Below the pieces are notes generated by a model that did no database searches, had not been told where the DNA came from, and saw only the letters and a program-made list of their open reading frames with translations. The translations under genes and the position numbers were made by a program. A stretch of 37,418 bases of DNA, from assembly GCA_022708025.1 (NCBI GenBank), contig JAKIZM010000033.1:1-37418 (forward strand). Direction: 5' to 3'. This DNA comes from Bacteroidota bacterium (GTDB taxonomy: Bacteria > Bacteroidota > Ignavibacteria > Ignavibacteriales > Ignavibacteriaceae). Position 1 is the first letter of the stretch; each line of letters starts with the position of its first letter. Below are positions 37,396 through 37,418 of the stretch, one piece after another.

Positions 37396-37418
37396 AAACA
37401 CAATAATGCAAATTAAAA

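Noticed and set aside
1..37418. CRISPR array, insertion sequence, prophage or biosynthetic cluster
   Set aside because: I found no regularly spaced repeats, transposase, integrase or phage genes; nearly all bases belong to core genes or short junctions.

Overview
This window is almost entirely a core information-processing locus from an AT-rich bacterium. It is best explained as a member of the Bacteroidota/Chlorobiota group, most likely the Ignavibacteria. The evidence is a short 284-residue primary sigma factor that lacks region 1.1 and has the N-terminal block typical of that group, the low GC content, the fused order of the rpoBC, str, S10, spc and alpha clusters, and clear Shine-Dalgarno (SD) sequences, which most Bacteroidetes proper lack. 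The lineage is an inference from family knowledge; no search was run.

Every gene except one runs on the minus strand, so transcription goes from high to low coordinates. From the right edge the order is: tRNA-Tyr, tRNA-Gly, tRNA-Thr, rpmG, tRNA-Trp, secE, nusG, rplK, rplA, rplJ, rplL, rpoB, rpoC. After a 147-bp gap with a strong promoter-like sequence come rpsL, rpsG, fusA and tuf. A short hairpin follows, then the S10-spc-alpha supercluster: rpsJ, rplC, rplD, rplW, rplB, rpsS, rplV, rpsC, rplP, rpmC, rpsQ, rplN, rplX, rplE, rpsN, rpsH, rplF, rplR, a tRNA-Gln, rpsE, rpmD, rplO, secY, map, infA, rpmJ, rpsM, rpsK, rpsD, rpoA, rplQ. A good intrinsic terminator closes the supercluster.

Below the terminator lies a looser set of housekeeping and signalling genes: the ribosome-assembly GTPase engB, a membrane-anchored GAF-GAF protein with a degenerate GGDEF domain, phosphopentomutase deoB, a tightly overlapping pair resembling a VapBC toxin-antitoxin module, the primary sigma factor, and an NlpC/P60 lipoprotein. 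At the left edge the 3' end of a class II ribonucleotide reductase gene (nrdJ) converges on this set, with a bidirectional terminator between them.

Together the genes make the ribosome, RNA polymerase with its primary sigma factor, translation factors, the Sec channel, methionine aminopeptidase and several tRNAs. There is no prophage, insertion sequence, CRISPR array or biosynthetic cluster, and no gene-free stretch over 300 bases. I found no convincing new multi-gene system. The most unusual points are a tRNA-Gln inside the spc operon, the small PIN pair coupled to deoB, ten non-ATG starts in core genes (five of them TTG), a degenerate GGDEF protein, and several palindromes and hairpins at operon junctions.
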